Positions 26,058-33,278 of a stretch of 39,068 nucleotides of DNA are shown here, in pieces. The stretch is taken from positions 1 to 39,068 of the IMG/VR virus record IMGVR_UViG_3300032223_000613. One strand, given 5' to 3'. Both the position numbers and the translations under genes were made by a program. The stretch is from a virus. Position 1 is the first letter of the stretch; each line of letters begins with the position of its first letter. A model generated the notes under the pieces. That model saw only the letters and a program-made list of their open reading frames with translations, made no database searches and was not told where the DNA came from.

Positions 26058-26548
26058 CTCAAGCAACTGATTTTGTAGCCAAGGCTCGAGCAGAGATTGG
26101 CACAGTAGAGACTGGCGAGAACCTAACCAAGTATGGTAAATTCACCAAGCATGATGGACAACCTTGGTGTGGCTCATTCGTAATGTGGTGTGCCAATGAA
26201 GTGGGATTTAAGAAGATGCCCAACTGTGTGTATACTCCGTCTGGAGCCACAGCATTCCAAGGTACTGGAGCATGGGCTAATCACGAGACTGCTAAGCCTC
26301 AGCCTGGAGATATCGTCTTCTTCAACTTTGATGGCAAGGGTATTGAGCACGTTGGAATTGTAGTCAAAGATAATCTTGATGGAACAGTAGTAACTGTTGA
26401 GGGGAATACATCCCCAGACAAGAAGCCTACTGGCTCTCAGGCAAATGGTGGTGAGGTCTGTATGAAGGTTCGTGCATACCGCTCCAACAACAAAAGGAAT
26501 CTACCAGTATTTGTGGTAGGTTTTGGTCATCCCAAGTGGGACAAGTAA
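26054..26548 (+). CDS. CHAP-domain endolysin
   Basis: 164 residues, GTG start overlapping the previous stop. A single CHAP domain with catalytic Cys39 (PWCGSF) and His99 (IEHVGIV), then VEGNTS, the usual polar residue of the triad. CHAP enzymes cut peptidoglycan peptide or amide bonds. There is no signal peptide and no separate cell-wall-binding domain, so it should need a holin. Flanked by two small membrane proteins as in a lysis cassette. Confidence 0.9.
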   Translation: MTQATDFVAKARAEIGTVETGENLTKYGKFTKHDGQPWCGSFVMWCANEVGFKKMPNCVYTPSGATAFQGTGAWANHETAKPQPGDIVFFNFDGKGIEHVGIVVKDNLDGTVVTVEGNTSPDKKPTGSQANGGEVCMKVRAYRSNNKRNLPVFVVGFGHPKWDK

Positions 26549-26561
26549 CGAAAGGTAATAC

Positions 26562-26762
26562 ATGACAAAAGCAAAAGTAGAGGCAATCGTAAGTTCATAC
26601 CTACGAGCAGCCCTTGCAGCAGTAATTGCCGTATATATGACAGGGGAAACTAACCCTAAGAATCTGGCTATGGCTGCGGTTGCAGCGGTCGCTGGACCTG
26701 TATTTAAGGCTCTTGACCCTAAGGCAGTAGAATTTGGTAAGGTAGGCAAGCCTAAGGCATAG
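26562..26762 (+). CDS. Holin-like small membrane protein
   Basis: 66 residues with two hydrophobic stretches (AALAAVIAVYMTG and AMAAVAAVAGPVF) and a charged C-terminus. This matches small holins that follow endolysins in actinophages. ATG 26562 follows AAAGG. It is the last gene of the virion block; a terminator follows. Confidence 0.75.
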   Translation: MTKAKVEAIVSSYLRAALAAVIAVYMTGETNPKNLAMAAVAAVAGPVFKALDPKAVEFGKVGKPKA

Positions 26763-26771
26763 CCTAAAATC

Positions 26772-26785
26772 GGGCTTAAATGCCC
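26772..26785 (+). other. Short GC hairpin before the main terminator
   Basis: GGGC-ttaaat-GCCC followed by TTTAG; a weak first stop signal 10 bases after the holin gene. Confidence 0.4.
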
Positions 26786-26800
26786 TTTAGAGACAACAAA

Positions 26801-26840
26801 ACCCCCGACTCTAGGAGTAATCCTAGGGAAGGGGGTCTTT
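26801..26840. terminator. Strong bidirectional terminator closing the virion block
   Basis: ACCCCC (26801-26806) pairs with GGGGGT (26831-26836), and an inner CTAGG (26811-26815) pairs with CCTAG (26822-26826). On the + strand the stem is followed by CTTTTGTCGTTT, and on the - strand by TTTTGTTGTC. It separates the + strand lysis genes from the convergent - strand gene at 26856. Confidence 0.92.
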
Positions 26841-26855
26841 TGTCGTTTCTAGAGG

Positions 26856-27023
26856 TTAGTCACAGTCACACAAGTCGCCGGAATCCTCTAATGCTTCGAG
26901 TAGGTTCTGGATTCGCCGTGAGCGGAGTTGAGCACGGACTTCGTCGATGAGTTCATATGCTAGGTAGGCCAATGCTGAGCCCGCTAAGACACCATAAAAT
27001 ACTGCTTGGAATGTAGTTGACAT
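26856..27023 (-). CDS. Small membrane protein
   Basis: 55 residues from ATG 27023 (AAGGAG five bases upstream; longer readings begin in an AT-rich leader). A membrane segment at about 6-22 (AVFYGVLAGSALAYLAY) is followed by a charged helix and an acidic end with CDCD, a possible metal-binding pair. It is alone on its transcript and driven by the strong promoter at 27114-27143, so it may be an early host-takeover or immunity protein. No family known. Confidence 0.8.
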   Translation of the reverse strand: MSTTFQAVFYGVLAGSALAYLAYELIDEVRAQLRSRRIQNLLEALEDSGDLCDCD

Positions 27024-27072
27024 AGTACTCCTTAGTATGTATAATGATAATATTATTATATATAATATATAT

Positions 27073-27092
27073 AACGAATGCGTAAGCATTCG
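27073..27092 (-). other. Hairpin in the leader of the 27023 gene
   Basis: ACGAATGC-GTAA-GCATTCGT: a perfect 8-bp stem with a 4-base loop in an otherwise AT-only leader. It lies just after the inferred transcription start. Confidence 0.6.
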
Positions 27093-27113
27093 TATATGAT
27101 ATATTATTAATCT

Positions 27114-27143
27114 ATTATACACATAGATTCTTTCTAATGTCAA
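27114..27143 (-). promoter_or_regulatory. Consensus promoter, - strand
   Basis: On the - strand TTGACA (27143-27138), 18-base spacer, TATAAT (27119-27114). Both boxes are perfect. It should start RNA near 27107 and give an 80-90 base leader to the 55-residue gene. Confidence 0.85.
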
Positions 27144-27163
27144 ATACTTATGAAGTTAACTAT

Positions 27164-27192
27164 TTGACAAATATCCAATTGTAACTTACACT
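27164..27192 (+). promoter_or_regulatory. Early promoter giving a probable leaderless mRNA
   Basis: TTGACA (27164-27169), 17-base spacer, TACACT (27187-27192). The ATG of the next gene begins at 27200, eight bases beyond the -10 box, exactly where transcription should begin. No ribosome site precedes it. It starts the replication block. Confidence 0.82.
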
Positions 27193-27199
27193 ACACCAC

Positions 27200-27391
27200 A
27201 TGACAATACAACTTGAAGAATATACCCTACCCGAGCACATCTCGTACTCGGCTATCACCACATTCATTGACTGTGGCTACCAATACTACCTAGGGCGACT
27301 CCTGCAGAAGCAGGAAGAGCCATCTGTGTGGTCTGTCGGAGGCTCGGCATTTCACCGAGCAACTGAACTCTATGACTTGGAGAACCTATGA
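27200..27391 (+). CDS. RecB-like nuclease, N-terminal part
   Basis: 63 residues. SYSAITTFIDCGYQYYLGRL followed by GGSAFHRATELYD is the usual N-terminal region of Cas4/RecB-type PD-(D/E)XK nucleases (conserved Cys and the GxxxH motif). The frame stops and the next gene, in the -1 frame, carries the rest. The two overlap by ATGA, so they may be made as two chains that join, or be one gene split by mutation or frameshifting. The start is leaderless. Confidence 0.8.
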   Translation: MTIQLEEYTLPEHISYSAITTFIDCGYQYYLGRLLQKQEEPSVWSVGGSAFHRATELYDLENL

Positions 27392-27999
27392 GCACTAATA
27401 GCCTATGGGTTACAGCGTGGGAAGAATGCAAGGGCGATACTGACCTAACCAATGCTCGCGTTGGCGGTCGTGCTACCAAGGCATTCCCCAACAAAGAGGA
27501 TGTTTCTTTCTGGCAAGCAACTGGACCCAAGTGGGTCGAGAACTACATCGCTTGGCGTAAGAACAATCCTGGATGGAAAATATGGACAACACCTGACGGC
27601 AGGCCGGCGGTGGAACTTGCTCTTGAGCCTGTCGTTGCTGGTGTTAAAATCAAGATGATTATCGACCGAGTGTTTGAGGTCGATGGTGAACTTGTAGTGG
27701 TTGACCTTAAAACGTCTCAGCAACTCCCACCTAGTAGCCTCCAACTCGGATTCTATAAGTTGGGTCTTGAGCAGGAGTTTGGTCAGCCTGTTAATTGGGG
27801 CAACTACTATATGTCGCGTGACTCTGGTACTGCCTCAATGATTGATTTATCTGGCTACACTCGGGACAAGATGGAATACCTAGTCGAAACATTTGACAAG
27901 GCACGCAAGTCTGCGATATTCTTACCCAACACAAACAATTGCCAGTATCGTTGTGGTCTTACACAGTTCTGTCAATTCTCTACTAAGAAGGAAATCTAA
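27388..27999 (+). CDS. RecB-like nuclease, catalytic part
   Basis: 203 residues. The catalytic region is RVFEVDGELVVVDLKTSQ (Asp then DLK, near 90-107), with helix motif SSLQLGFYKLGLE after it. The end CQYRCGLTQFC gives three Cys, which with the Cys in the first gene's DCGYQYY could form the iron-sulphur cluster of this family. Such nucleases process DNA ends in recombination. Start ATG 27388 overlaps the previous stop; ends in a TAATG overlap with the next gene. Confidence 0.82.
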   Translation: MSTNSLWVTAWEECKGDTDLTNARVGGRATKAFPNKEDVSFWQATGPKWVENYIAWRKNNPGWKIWTTPDGRPAVELALEPVVAGVKIKMIIDRVFEVDGELVVVDLKTSQQLPPSSLQLGFYKLGLEQEFGQPVNWGNYYMSRDSGTASMIDLSGYTRDKMEYLVETFDKARKSAIFLPNTNNCQYRCGLTQFCQFSTKKEI

Positions 28000-28118
28000 T
28001 GGAAATCAAATTCGAAGATATCATCGCCGCGTTTAACCTCGGTATTATTACCCGAGAAGAAATCCGTCGCATTATGGGACTCGAAACAGCAACTACAACA
28101 ACGGAGGTAAGCGAATAA
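27999..28118 (+). CDS. 39-residue hypothetical protein
   Basis: ATG 27999 is in a TAATG overlap and the stop overlaps the next ATG the same way. The product has a helix-turn-helix-like pair (FEDIIAAFNLGIITREEIRR). It is too short for a known family, but tight coupling on both sides and good composition support it as real. Confidence 0.7.
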   Translation: MEIKFEDIIAAFNLGIITREEIRRIMGLETATTTTEVSE

Positions 28119-28501
28119 TGGCAGAAGACTGGAAGTTACAAGTATCATATAAGACCCAATCGGGCGATATGATTAACGTTCGTGCTCAAACAGCAGATGA
28201 ACTCAGCGTATTGCTTGAGTCTATCGCTGACTATTCATTCCAGATTGCAGCAACTCAGAAGGCGGTATCAACCGCGTTCACATTAAACCCCTCAGTAACT
28301 GGCAGTTCAACTCCCGCCACCGCGCCAGAGCAATACTCAGCACCAACCCCGGCGGGGGAAGTACCCGGTACATCAGCACCAACGTGTCAGCACGGAGCGC
28401 GGAAGTACAAGTCGGGAGTCTCGAGCAAGACAGGCAAGCCTTACGCGATGTGGGTCTGCCCAATGCCTCAGGGTCCAGACCAATGCCGTCCAGTCAACTA
28501 A
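28118..28501 (+). CDS. Zinc-ribbon protein with Pro/Thr-rich linker
   Basis: 127 residues. An N-terminal alpha/beta domain (1-50), a Ser/Pro/Thr linker (50-85), then CQHGARKYKSGVSSKTGKPY followed by AMWVCP and QCRPVN; the three Cys and one His should bind zinc. Proteins of this layout lie in replication blocks of actinophages and may bind single-stranded DNA; that is inference. Confidence 0.75.
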   Translation: MAEDWKLQVSYKTQSGDMINVRAQTADELSVLLESIADYSFQIAATQKAVSTAFTLNPSVTGSSTPATAPEQYSAPTPAGEVPGTSAPTCQHGARKYKSGVSSKTGKPYAMWVCPMPQGPDQCRPVN

Positions 28502-28543
28502 CTAATAAAGTAATTCCATTTTAACTATTAGGAAGGGTGTCCA

Positions 28544-29326
28544 ATGAGAACTCTAATACGTTCAGTAGGTAAGGCTTCCATTGGTGGGGAACCCCTTCCT
28601 AGTTGCTTCAAGGCTTTTGAGCAGAATAAAATCATCATCCGTCGCTCAGAGGTATCTATGTTCGCAGGTGCGCCAGGAGCGGGCAAATCAACGCTCGCTC
28701 TGGCCATCGCACTTAAGACCAATGTACCAACGCTTTATATCTCAGCAGATACCAACGCTCATACAATGGCTATGCGCCTTGCATCGATGATTAGCGGTAA
28801 GAATCAGACCGAAGTTGAGCATAAGTTAAACAATGATATGAATTGGACTCGTGCCGTCCTGCAGAAGGGCAGTCACATTGTATGGTCATTCGAATCATCG
28901 CCAACGCTACAAGATATTGATGAAGAAGTACAAGCATTTGAAGAACTGTGGGGTTGTCCACCAACACTTATCGTGTTAGATAACCTTATGGATGTTGCCA
29001 CAGATGGTGGCGAAGAGTTCGCATCTATGCGAGCCATTATGAAAGAGTTAAAGTACCTTGCACGTGCCACTAATGCTGCAATTGTCGTACTACACCACAC
29101 TTCGGAAGCAATACCAGGCACTCCGTGCCAGCCTCGTTCTGCTATTCAGGGCAAGGTATCTCAACTCCCTGCTCTAATCTGTACTTTAGGAACTGTTGGT
29201 ACTTCTATGGGCGTTGCAAGCGTTAAGAATCGCTATGGCAGAGCAGATGCAGGGGGCACACTAATGACTTGGTTAGCATTCAACCCTGAATATATGTATG
29301 TAGAAGATATTCCGGAGAATTCATGA
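28544..29326 (+). CDS. RecA/DnaB-like ATPase, putative replicative helicase
   Basis: 260 residues. Walker A GAPGAGKST (about 42-50), Walker B TLIVLDN (about 140-147) and the sensor-like VVLHHTSEA (about 181-189) are those of the DnaB/RepA branch of RecA ATPases. It lacks a primase-binding N-terminal domain. With the split primase two genes downstream, it should form the phage's own helicase-primase. ATG 28544 follows AGGAAGGG. Overlaps the next gene by ATGA. Confidence 0.85.
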   Translation: MRTLIRSVGKASIGGEPLPSCFKAFEQNKIIIRRSEVSMFAGAPGAGKSTLALAIALKTNVPTLYISADTNAHTMAMRLASMISGKNQTEVEHKLNNDMNWTRAVLQKGSHIVWSFESSPTLQDIDEEVQAFEELWGCPPTLIVLDNLMDVATDGGEEFASMRAIMKELKYLARATNAAIVVLHHTSEAIPGTPCQPRSAIQGKVSQLPALICTLGTVGTSMGVASVKNRYGRADAGGTLMTWLAFNPEYMYVEDIPENS

Positions 29327-29691
29327 CAACTAGGAAGTCACATAAGGCTAGAGGAGCATCATTTGAAACAGATATTAGGGATTGGTTCCGTTCTCGCGGT
29401 TATGATGCTGAACGTTTGGCTCGTGCGGGAGCGAAAGATGAGGGGGATGTCGTTGTCAAAGCAGATTTCCTCGGAAGTGTCGGAATCATTGAATGTAAAG
29501 CCCCGGGTGCAGGTAATAGCATTAACCTCTCTGGTTGGCAAAAGGAATCTCAAGTTGAAGCAACGCATTATTCAGAAGCAAGGAACATCGACAGGGACTC
29601 AGTACTCCCAGCAGTCATAATCAAGGCAAGAGGCAAGTCAATAAGCGATGCTTATTTAGTATTGAGGTTAGGTGATGTCTTTGATGGTTGA
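29323..29691 (+). CDS. Holliday-junction-resolvase-like PD-(D/E)XK nuclease
   Basis: 122 residues. E15 (GASFETDI), D42 (DEGDVVV), E57 and K59 (GIIECKAP) make the complete catalytic set of archaeal/phage-type resolvases, preceded by the basic RKSHKARG. It probably cuts branched DNA before packaging. ATGA overlap with the ATPase gene. Confidence 0.85.
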   Translation: MTTRKSHKARGASFETDIRDWFRSRGYDAERLARAGAKDEGDVVVKADFLGSVGIIECKAPGAGNSINLSGWQKESQVEATHYSEARNIDRDSVLPAVIIKARGKSISDAYLVLRLGDVFDG

Positions 29692-30052
29692 TGACTTACC
29701 AGATATTGTATCTGTGCTTGAGCACTACGGAGCAACAGTACGAAGAACAACTGGTCAAGTAATTGTTAAGTGTCCGTTCCACAACGACACTCATGCTAGT
29801 GCAAGTTTTAATACAAGAGAAAATATATTTAACTGTTTCGCCTGCGGAATGAGCGGTAACAGCCTACAGATTATTGCAAAGCAGGAAGGAGTTAATATAC
29901 GTGAAGCAAAATCTATCGCAGAAGGATTTACTGGGCAAAGCCACACGGAAGTACTCGGAAAATATTCATCTGGCCGAAGACTACCTCGCAAGTCGGGGAA
30001 TCTCTCTAGCAGTAGCACGAGCGGCTCGATTAGGCGTAGTAGAGGAGCCTGA
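29684..30052 (+). CDS. Primase zinc-finger (CHC2) protein
   Basis: 122 residues from ATG 29684 (ATG 29675 or GTG 29672 are possible). The zinc ligands C30, H33, C51 and C54 (KCPFH and CFAC) are those of DnaG/T7 primase, which recognise the priming site. After about residue 85 the sequence loses family character and becomes Ser/Arg-rich, because the real primase continuation is in the +1 frame (29901-30533). The two genes overlap by 152 bases. Confidence 0.8.
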   Translation: MVDDLPDIVSVLEHYGATVRRTTGQVIVKCPFHNDTHASASFNTRENIFNCFACGMSGNSLQIIAKQEGVNIREAKSIAEGFTGQSHTEVLGKYSSGRRLPRKSGNLSSSSTSGSIRRSRGA

Positions 30053-30533
30053 TGCGGGACACGAAGCATTCGTTGGCAGGCTTGCAATCCCTTACATTAC
30101 GAAGACTGGTATTGCTGATTTGCGCTTCCGTTCTCTCAACCCTGCTGTTGAACCTAAATATATGGGTATGGCTGGTGCTACTACACGTATGTATAATGTT
30201 CTTGATATTGAACGTGCAGGAGATTTTATCGGTGTCTGTGAAGGCGAACTCGACACCATTACGCTCTCGGCCTGCATCGGGATTCCGTGCGTTGGGGTAC
30301 CCGGAGCCAATTCATGGAAGAAGCACTACACACGATTGCTCGCGGATTTTGAGAGAATTTTTGTCTTTGCCGATGGCGACCAACCGGGCAAGGAATTTGC
30401 CTCCAGTCTTGCCAGAGAACTTCCAGTTACTATCATACAACTACCAGACGGACATGATGTTAATTCAATGTTCGTGCAAGAAGGTGCTAAGTACATACAT
30501 GAAAAGATGGGATTAAACAATGACTCTGAATGA
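29901..30533 (+). CDS. TOPRIM primase domain protein
   Basis: 210 residues from GTG 29901, chosen because AGGAAGGAG (29883-29891) sits nine bases upstream. The catalytic Glu is E114 (VCEGELD) and the metal pair is DGD 158-160 (FVFADGDQPG), the TOPRIM signature. It starts inside the zinc-finger gene in another frame, so zinc finger and catalytic domain are made as separate chains, or are fused only by +1 frameshifting. Confidence 0.85.
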   Translation: MKQNLSQKDLLGKATRKYSENIHLAEDYLASRGISLAVARAARLGVVEEPDAGHEAFVGRLAIPYITKTGIADLRFRSLNPAVEPKYMGMAGATTRMYNVLDIERAGDFIGVCEGELDTITLSACIGIPCVGVPGANSWKKHYTRLLADFERIFVFADGDQPGKEFASSLARELPVTIIQLPDGHDVNSMFVQEGAKYIHEKMGLNNDSE

Positions 30534-30882
30534 TATACCACCATGCACAGTATGCGGTGCTACCTTCGAAAATGTTTTTGAAGCAACAGACCATTTGCTA
30601 GAAGACAATGATGAGAAGTTTGACCCAGTACTCATCCTACCTAATGGGTATCGACTGCTGGTAGGCTCGTTAATGCGGTGCATATTCGATTATGCAAATG
30701 ACCCAGAGCAGGTCAAGTCTATTGCACAATCAACCTATGCAACACTATATGCAGCAGAACATAACCCAGGAGAAATGAAGAGTCTTATTGAAGAAATCAT
30801 TATCAATGAACATCTCTCAACACTAGACGAAGAACTGAAAGAGTTGCTAACCGATGAACAACCTAACGAAAATGGAGAGTGA
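30520..30882 (+). CDS. Hypothetical protein with C2H-type zinc motif
   Basis: 120 residues. CTVCGATFENVFEATDHL gives two Cys and a His in finger-like spacing (9-26). The rest is helical and acidic. It overlaps the primase gene by 14 bases. Function unknown; expression with replication genes. Confidence 0.7.
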   Translation: MTLNDIPPCTVCGATFENVFEATDHLLEDNDEKFDPVLILPNGYRLLVGSLMRCIFDYANDPEQVKSIAQSTYATLYAAEHNPGEMKSLIEEIIINEHLSTLDEELKELLTDEQPNENGE

Positions 30883-30888
30883 AGAAGC

Positions 30889-31278
30889 ATGGCAGATTAT
30901 AGAACAAATCCAGACATCCACAGGATTAACCCCAACCCACTTGAAGATTACGTCAACCGAATCCAAAAGGAAAGTACTTCATTTAAGTCTGTCCGTAAGC
31001 CTACTGACTTCGAAGATAGCGTAGAGAAACTATTCAATGAACTACAGTCCTTGCTTATCTCTAAGCACGACGACTATGGACCTAAAAACATTAGTGATAG
31101 TCCCGGTGGGCCTCTTAATGGGCTTCGTGTACGAATCCATGATAAGCAAGCACGAATCAACAACCTAATCGACAACGAGAAATCACCTAAGCACGAGAGC
31201 CTTGAAGACTCATTTAAGGATATGGCCAACTACGCGATTATCGCCTTATTGGTACTGAGAGGTAAGTGGCCGGCTTGA
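30889..31278 (+). CDS. Nmad1/DUF1599-like protein
   Basis: 129 residues. KHDDYGPKNISDSPGGPLNG, RVRIHDKQARINNLI and SFKDMANYAIIALLVLRGKW follow the pattern of DUF1599, also called nucleotide modification associated domain 1, all-helical and related to MazG-type nucleotide-binding folds. A role in nucleotide pool change or base modification is suggested by family name only; no modifying enzyme is seen nearby. Confidence 0.75.
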   Translation: MADYRTNPDIHRINPNPLEDYVNRIQKESTSFKSVRKPTDFEDSVEKLFNELQSLLISKHDDYGPKNISDSPGGPLNGLRVRIHDKQARINNLIDNEKSPKHESLEDSFKDMANYAIIALLVLRGKWPA

Positions 31279-31601
31279 ACAGACCAACATCAGTTAAAAT
31301 CTTTGGACAAAAGTACAAGGTAAAGTATGTCCCAGTCCTAGAAGATGAGGGTACCGACCTCCTCGGCTTAACTGATTCAAAGACCAATACCATTACTGTC
31401 GTAAGCACTTTGCAAGAAGACAAGATGGCTAGTGTTCTTATGCACGAGATAACTCATGCAATCATTGATGAATCAACGATGTCACTTCGTCGTAGATTTG
31501 GCCTAGAAGAAGTATGCGATATCGTCGGATATCACGTAACCAATGTACTAAGAGATAACCCATCCATCGTAGAATGGATATTAAAGGAGGTGGAAGAATG
31601 A
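31266..31601 (+). CDS. ImmA/IrrE-like zinc metallopeptidase
   Basis: 111 residues, GTG start 31266 with AGAGG upstream, overlapping the previous gene by 13 bases. HEITHAIID (about 59-67) is the HExxH zinc motif. Small peptidases of this type cleave repressors in other phages and mobile elements; the target here is unknown. Confidence 0.75.
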   Translation: MAGLNRPTSVKIFGQKYKVKYVPVLEDEGTDLLGLTDSKTNTITVVSTLQEDKMASVLMHEITHAIIDESTMSLRRRFGLEEVCDIVGYHVTNVLRDNPSIVEWILKEVEE

Positions 31602-31879
31602 AAATCTTCGGTCCATATAAAGGTAGCAAACAGAATGGTGGCAGACCAATCTATGTTATCAAAAAGAAAAAGAAGGACGGAACTACTGAGACAACCTCAA
31701 CCAACAAGGCTCGTCTTGATTTCAAGAAGGCTACTGGAAAGAAGTTGTCTAGGTCTACCGATATAGACCACAAGGATAACGGCGGTCGCGCCGGTCGTGA
31801 TGGAATTAAAAACCTTCAACCTATGTCTCATAGCAAGAACGTTGCTAAAGAGGACAAGAGACGAGCAAAGAAAAAGTGA
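31598..31879 (+). CDS. HNH endonuclease-like protein
   Basis: 93 residues from ATG 31598, which overlaps the previous stop (ATGA) and follows AAAGGAGG; an earlier ATG at 31574 lies upstream of that site. DIDHKDNGGRAGRDGIKNLQ followed by PMSHSKN matches the HNH metal-finger core (DH, N, N). The flanks are Lys-rich. It could be a replication or packaging nicking enzyme or a free-standing homing nuclease. Confidence 0.78.
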   Translation: MKIFGPYKGSKQNGGRPIYVIKKKKKDGTTETTSTNKARLDFKKATGKKLSRSTDIDHKDNGGRAGRDGIKNLQPMSHSKNVAKEDKRRAKKK

Positions 31880-32619
31880 AAACAATTGTCTGTGTATCCG
31901 ACTTACAGATACCTTATCACGATAAGCGTGCTGTTGCCAACCTAGCAAACTTTATCAAGGCTTACAAGCCAACTGAGGTTGTATCTGTTGGAGACGAGAT
32001 GGATATGCAGACCATCTCTAAATGGGCCAAGGGAACGCCGTTAGAATACGAACGCTCCATTGGTAAGGATAGGGATGAGACAACAAGGGTACTCGAGCAA
32101 CTCAAGGTAAAGCACATAATCCGTTCTAACCATACTGACCGGCTGTTCAATACAGTTATGATGCGCTCTCCTGGCTTGCTCGGGTTGCCTGAATTAGAAC
32201 TACCAGAGTTCCTCCGGCTCGACCAAATTGGTGCTACATACCACGAGAAGCCCTATGAATTGGCTCCAAACTGGTTGCTTATGCACGGCGATGAAGGCTC
32301 AATGAACGCCACAGGAGGACTTACAGCATTAGGTTTGGCTAAGCGTACCGGCAAGTCAGTAGTGTGCGGTCACACCCATAGAATGGGTCTCGCACATCAC
32401 ACCCAGGCTTATGGAACAACACCAACACAAACTATTTGGGGTATGGAAGTCGGCAATCTTATGGATTACCGCAAGGCTAAGTACATCAAGGGTGGCCTAT
32501 TCACTTGGCAACAAGGCTTCGGTATCCTGTATGTCGATGGTCGTACAGTTATTCCATCCGTAATTCCTATTGCGCGAGATGGCTCGTTCATTGTGGAGGG
32601 CAAGGTGTGGGGTCGATGA
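31876..32619 (+). CDS. Calcineurin-like metallophosphoesterase
   Basis: 247 residues, GTG start 31876 in a GTGA overlap. Metal ligands are visible in SDLQIPYHD (8-16), VGDEMD (38-43), SNHTDR (84-89), MHGDE (136-140) and GHTHRMG (164-170), a full set. Phage enzymes of this class act on DNA, RNA or nucleotides; substrate unknown. Overlaps the next gene by ATGA. Confidence 0.85.
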   Translation: MKTIVCVSDLQIPYHDKRAVANLANFIKAYKPTEVVSVGDEMDMQTISKWAKGTPLEYERSIGKDRDETTRVLEQLKVKHIIRSNHTDRLFNTVMMRSPGLLGLPELELPEFLRLDQIGATYHEKPYELAPNWLLMHGDEGSMNATGGLTALGLAKRTGKSVVCGHTHRMGLAHHTQAYGTTPTQTIWGMEVGNLMDYRKAKYIKGGLFTWQQGFGILYVDGRTVIPSVIPIARDGSFIVEGKVWGR

Positions 32620-33278
32620 TGGATTGGAATCGCATTGAACCTTGGGACTATGTAGTTAACGGCGTAGCATCTGAGTACCATAAGAAATATGATATGGTAG
32701 AGATAGAAGATATACGCCAAGCACTATACCAATGGTTCCTCGAACACCCTAACAAGTTGGATACGTGGGAAGCAATCGGCCATCGTGATGCTAAGAACTT
32801 AATCTATCGCTCGCTTCGTAACGAAGCATTAGATTACTGTCAGCGTTGGAAGGCCAAGTCAGTTGGCTATGAAATATCGGACAATCATTACTACGACCCT
32901 GAAATGGTCGAGGCAATCCTGCCTTCTGTATTGCGTGGTGAGATTGGTGTCGCCCAGAAACTCAACCTTGGCCGGCCAGGAAATCAGCCAGCACCTTCGG
33001 AAGGTGGCAATATTACTGTGATGATGATTGAGATTGACTACGGCTATTGGAAACTATCTAAAGATGATAGACGTATCCTATTCCTCAAGTATGCTGAGTC
33101 GATGCCGTTGGCAGAGATTGCTAATGAATTAGAATTGGGTTCAGAGGATGCAGCAAGGATGCGGTGCAATCGCGCTATCCGTAGGCTCATCAACAAGATT
33201 GGTGGATACAAGCCCTACAAAGACGAAGACACCTCTGCTCAAGAATCTGAGTCAGAGGTGTCGGTTGTGGAAGACTGA
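32616..33278 (+). CDS. Sigma-70-like transcription factor
   Basis: 220 residues from ATG 32616 (ATGA overlap; ATG 32619 also possible). The helix-turn-helix at about 165-200 (SMPLAEIANELELGSEDAAR followed by MRCNRAIRRL) is a region 4 pattern and binds -35 DNA. The N-terminal half (EDIRQALYQWFLEH, then EALDYCQRW) is helical like region 2. It could steer host RNA polymerase to late phage genes. The end is acidic and overlaps the convergent 33239 gene by 40 bases. Confidence 0.72.
   Translation: MMDWNRIEPWDYVVNGVASEYHKKYDMVEIEDIRQALYQWFLEHPNKLDTWEAIGHRDAKNLIYRSLRNEALDYCQRWKAKSVGYEISDNHYYDPEMVEAILPSVLRGEIGVAQKLNLGRPGNQPAPSEGGNITVMMIEIDYGYWKLSKDDRRILFLKYAESMPLAEIANELELGSEDAARMRCNRAIRRLINKIGGYKPYKDEDTSAQESESEVSVVED
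33228..33262. terminator. Hairpin inside the convergent gene overlap
   Basis: GACACCTCTG (33228-33237) pairs with CAGAGGTGTC (33253-33262); an inner CTCA (33238-33241) pairs with TGAG (33248-33251), leaving one bulged T. It lies where the sigma-like gene and the - strand nuclease gene overlap tail to tail. There is no U tract, but it is well placed to block both polymerases. Confidence 0.65.
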
